From contig JAPHUG010000382.1 in the NCBI GenBank assembly GCA_026197195.1, positions 1 to 15,662 of the forward strand: 15,662 nucleotides of DNA, written 5' to 3'. Position numbers and translations under genes: made by a program. This document shows, piece after piece, positions 13,879-15,662 of this stretch. This DNA comes from Sedimenticola sp. Its GTDB lineage: Bacteria; Pseudomonadota; Gammaproteobacteria; Chromatiales; Chromatiaceae. Under the pieces are notes generated by a model. The model worked only from the letters and a program-made list of their open reading frames with translations, had not been told where the DNA came from and did no database searches. Position 1 is the first letter of the stretch; each line of letters begins with the position of its first letter.

Positions 13879-14262
13879 TTAACAACCAGGCAATTCGATA
13901 AACTCCAGCGCATTCTGATCCGGGTCGCGGCAGAACAACGCCCTTCTACCTGAACGACTTAATGTATAACCCACACCGGCCTTATCCAGTGCGGACGTTA
14001 ACTTATTCAGATCTTCAAGATAAAAAGCCAGATGCCGGTCCAAGCCACCATGTACAGGACGTCCTTGCAGCGGATCAGGATTAGGCACCTCCAACAGATG
14101 AATCTGCTGTTCACCCACCTTTAACCAGGCACCCGGATAGCCAAGATCAGGACGGTTCTCATCCAGAGCCATACCCAAAACCCCCTGATAAAAGCTCAGT
14201 GCCGTTGCTGTGTCGGCAACGATCAGACTCCCATGATGAAATCCCTTAACCAAATCAGCCAT
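13879..14262 (-). CDS. VOC family protein (glyoxalase/dioxygenase fold)
   Basis: A small cytosolic protein of 127 residues made of two beta-alpha-beta-beta-beta modules of the vicinal oxygen chelate superfamily. Module 1 starts GFHHGSLIVADTATALSFYQGVLG (7-30) and module 2 starts DRHLAFYLEDLNKLTSAL (75-92). Candidate metal ligands are His9 or His10, His55, His77 and Glu120 (NALEFIE). The SRSGRRALFCRDPDQN segment (102-117) is typical of an uncharacterised proteobacterial VOC group. I chose the ATG at 14262; the frame runs up to a GTG at 14316, but those residues overlap the preceding gene and lack family character. It starts 25 bp after the MFS gene on the same strand, so the two are probably co-transcribed. 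The reaction is unknown. Confidence 0.9.
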   Translation of the reverse strand: MADLVKGFHHGSLIVADTATALSFYQGVLGMALDENRPDLGYPGAWLKVGEQQIHLLEVPNPDPLQGRPVHGGLDRHLAFYLEDLNKLTSALDKAGVGYTLSRSGRRALFCRDPDQNALEFIELPGC

Positions 14263-14287
14263 TGACACTACCCCCACACTATTTGAT

Positions 14288-15580
14288 TTACGCCATCGGT
14301 TTACAGTGTGTTTCACGGGTAAAAAACATCAGCACAAGTGCCAGTGCAAGCCACGCCAACATCAATGTAAAGCCCTTCTCATAGGCCTCCCAGGCATAGA
14401 GGCGGGCACCCTCTACCATTTCACCACGCCAGTAGTGATCCAGCAACCAACCCACCGCAGGCTGTAACAACATCGGACCAATCATCACACCCATATTCAC
14501 CAGCCCGGAAGCCGTACCGGCAAGCCGGCCAGGAGCCGACTCACGGGCAAAGGCAAAACCGATAATCATATTGCCCGAGAAGAATCCCGCTATAACTAAC
14601 AGCAGTATCAGCACGCCGATCGGCAACCCAGGCACCAAGATCACGATTGACCAACTCACCAGTTGAACAACACAACCGATCAGATAAAGCGGTTTACGGT
14701 GTCCCAAATGGTCAGAGAGCCAGCCAAACACGGGACCACCGATGGCCCAGGATACAAGTAGTGCCGAGCAGATAGCAGCCGCTGTGGTCTTTTCAAGCCC
14801 GTAGTGTGTTGTTAGAAAAGGGACGCCCCAAAGCCCGGCGAAGGTCAGGACACTTCCCACACCCGCACCCGGTACAAAAAAGAGCAGCCAGCTATTGCGG
14901 TAACCCAATACAGCACGTATCCCGGCCAGAGCGCCAATAGGTTTCGTTGTAGACCCATCACCACCATGATCAACAACATGCGAGGCATAGCCTTTCTCGG
15001 TAGGATCATCACGAACCAGCAGCCAAATACCCAGCGCGACAATAAAGGTCACCAGAGCGGAAGATACCATCACCGGTCGCCAGCCGAAGGCATCTACCAG
15101 CAACCGTAAGGGTACACCGGCAAAAACCGCACCCACCACACCGCAAAACAGCGCCATACCCGATGCCAGTGAATACTGTTTCGGAGGTAACCAATGCCCT
15201 GCAAGTTTGAGCATACCAACAAAGGCCACCGCGACCGATCCACCAATCATCAAGCGACCAAAGTTTGCCCATAAGGTATCCGGGGCCATAGCAAACAACA
15301 AGGTACCCAAACCCGCCACCGTGGCCCCGAGAGAAAGCAGTCTGCGCGGTCCCCAATGATCGGCCAGCAATCCAGTCGGCACCTGCATCGCCACATAGCT
15401 ATAGAAATAGAAGGCGGAGAGATTACCCAGACCGGCCGCGTTGAGCTGAAAGTCGGTCATCAGTTCTGAAGTTATCACCCCCGGTGCAACCCGCTGGTAG
15501 AAACCGATCAGATAGAGTGCCGCTCCCAGGCCCCAGATCATCCAGGCAAGGCGCAGTGGTGGATAAACAGCTGCTGACAT
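14288..15580 (-). CDS. MFS transporter
   Basis: A 430-residue inner-membrane transporter with 12 predicted helices. Helix 1 (about 11-30) ends in GFYQRVAPGVI, motif A after helix 2 reads GLLADHWGPRR (70-80), and a second copy in the C-terminal half reads GWLSDHLGHRK. The central cytoplasmic loop (about 193-222) is polar and begins VRDDPTEKGY, as in many anion or sugar-acid MFS carriers. The substrate cannot be named. The ATG at 15580 has AGGAA about seven bases upstream. It is the first gene of a pair with the VOC protein, suggesting (inference) uptake or export of a compound that the VOC enzyme modifies. A 14-bp dyad lies just upstream (15594-15607). Confidence 0.92.
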   Translation of the reverse strand: MSAAVYPPLRLAWMIWGLGAALYLIGFYQRVAPGVITSELMTDFQLNAAGLGNLSAFYFYSYVAMQVPTGLLADHWGPRRLLSLGATVAGLGTLLFAMAPDTLWANFGRLMIGGSVAVAFVGMLKLAGHWLPPKQYSLASGMALFCGVVGAVFAGVPLRLLVDAFGWRPVMVSSALVTFIVALGIWLLVRDDPTEKGYASHVVDHGGDGSTTKPIGALAGIRAVLGYRNSWLLFFVPGAGVGSVLTFAGLWGVPFLTTHYGLEKTTAAAICSALLVSWAIGGPVFGWLSDHLGHRKPLYLIGCVVQLVSWSIVILVPGLPIGVLILLLVIAGFFSGNMIIGFAFARESAPGRLAGTASGLVNMGVMIGPMLLQPAVGWLLDHYWRGEMVEGARLYAWEAYEKGFTLMLAWLALALVLMFFTRETHCKPMA

Positions 15581-15593
15581 GAGTTATTCCTAT

Positions 15594-15607
15594 TGACGTA
15601 TGCGTCA
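15594..15607. promoter_or_regulatory. TGACG-N4-CGTCA dyad upstream of the MFS-VOC pair
   Basis: TGACG (15594-15598) and CGTCA (15603-15607) are perfect inverted arms around TATG, 14 bases before the MFS ATG. On the minus strand a TATAGT resembling a -10 box lies just upstream of it (about 15607-15612), which would put the dyad near the transcript start, where a repressor commonly binds. No clear -35 is visible. Confidence 0.4.
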
Positions 15608-15662
15608 CTATAACTTGTGTTGTGCAGGGATAAAACCAGATAAAGTGAATGCGTTTGTGAAG

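Overview
The window looks like ordinary chromosomal DNA from a free-living or symbiotic gammaproteobacterium, probably a sulfur oxidiser. This is inferred from gene content: an ETHE1-type persulfide dioxygenase, a yceJ-yceI pair arranged as in enterics, Tag, CspA, AzoR, a DUF971 protein, a multidomain GGDEF protein, and short REP-like palindromes. There is no rRNA, tRNA, CRISPR array, transposase gene or phage gene. I did not find a clearly new multi-gene system. The most unusual signals are regulatory structures and repeats rather than new protein machinery.

Layout. 1-404: gene-free, with REP-like palindromes. 405-743: small GYD-domain protein, followed by a strong hairpin. 744-1301: gene-free, holding a roughly 190-bp sequence present twice in tandem; the first copy contains a pair of facing REP hairpins. 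1302-1907: tag (3-methyladenine DNA glycosylase I), converging on 2034-2888, an exported formylglycine-generating-enzyme-like protein that lacks the catalytic cysteines. 2889-3311: long divergent spacer leading into a cold-shock protein (3312-3521) with its own terminator. 3813-4541: membrane-anchored protein of unknown function, ending one base from a converging HD-domain protein (4543-5121). 5196-5552: DUF971 protein. 5567-6292: persulfide dioxygenase, preceded on the same strand by an 856-residue pseudoreceiver-receiver-PAS-GGDEF-degenerate EAL protein (6387-8957).

9155-12005 is a minus-strand block: a LysR regulator, then azoR, yceJ (cytochrome b561) and yceI, closed by a rho-independent terminator. 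AzoR reduces quinones and azo compounds, cytochrome b561 exchanges electrons with quinols in the membrane, and YceI-family proteins bind polyisoprenoids. The cluster therefore reads as a quinone or electrophile handling unit (inference). The 136 bp between LysR and azoR holds three separate dyads: a perfect 18-bp palindrome, an interrupted dyad, and a leader hairpin that would hide the azoR ribosome binding site.

12194-13453 is an MFS transporter, divergent from the LysR gene, with no credible ATG start. It is followed by a small ModE-type winged-helix protein (13526-13861). On the minus strand, a second MFS transporter (14288-15580) and a VOC-family protein (13879-14262) form a two-gene unit.
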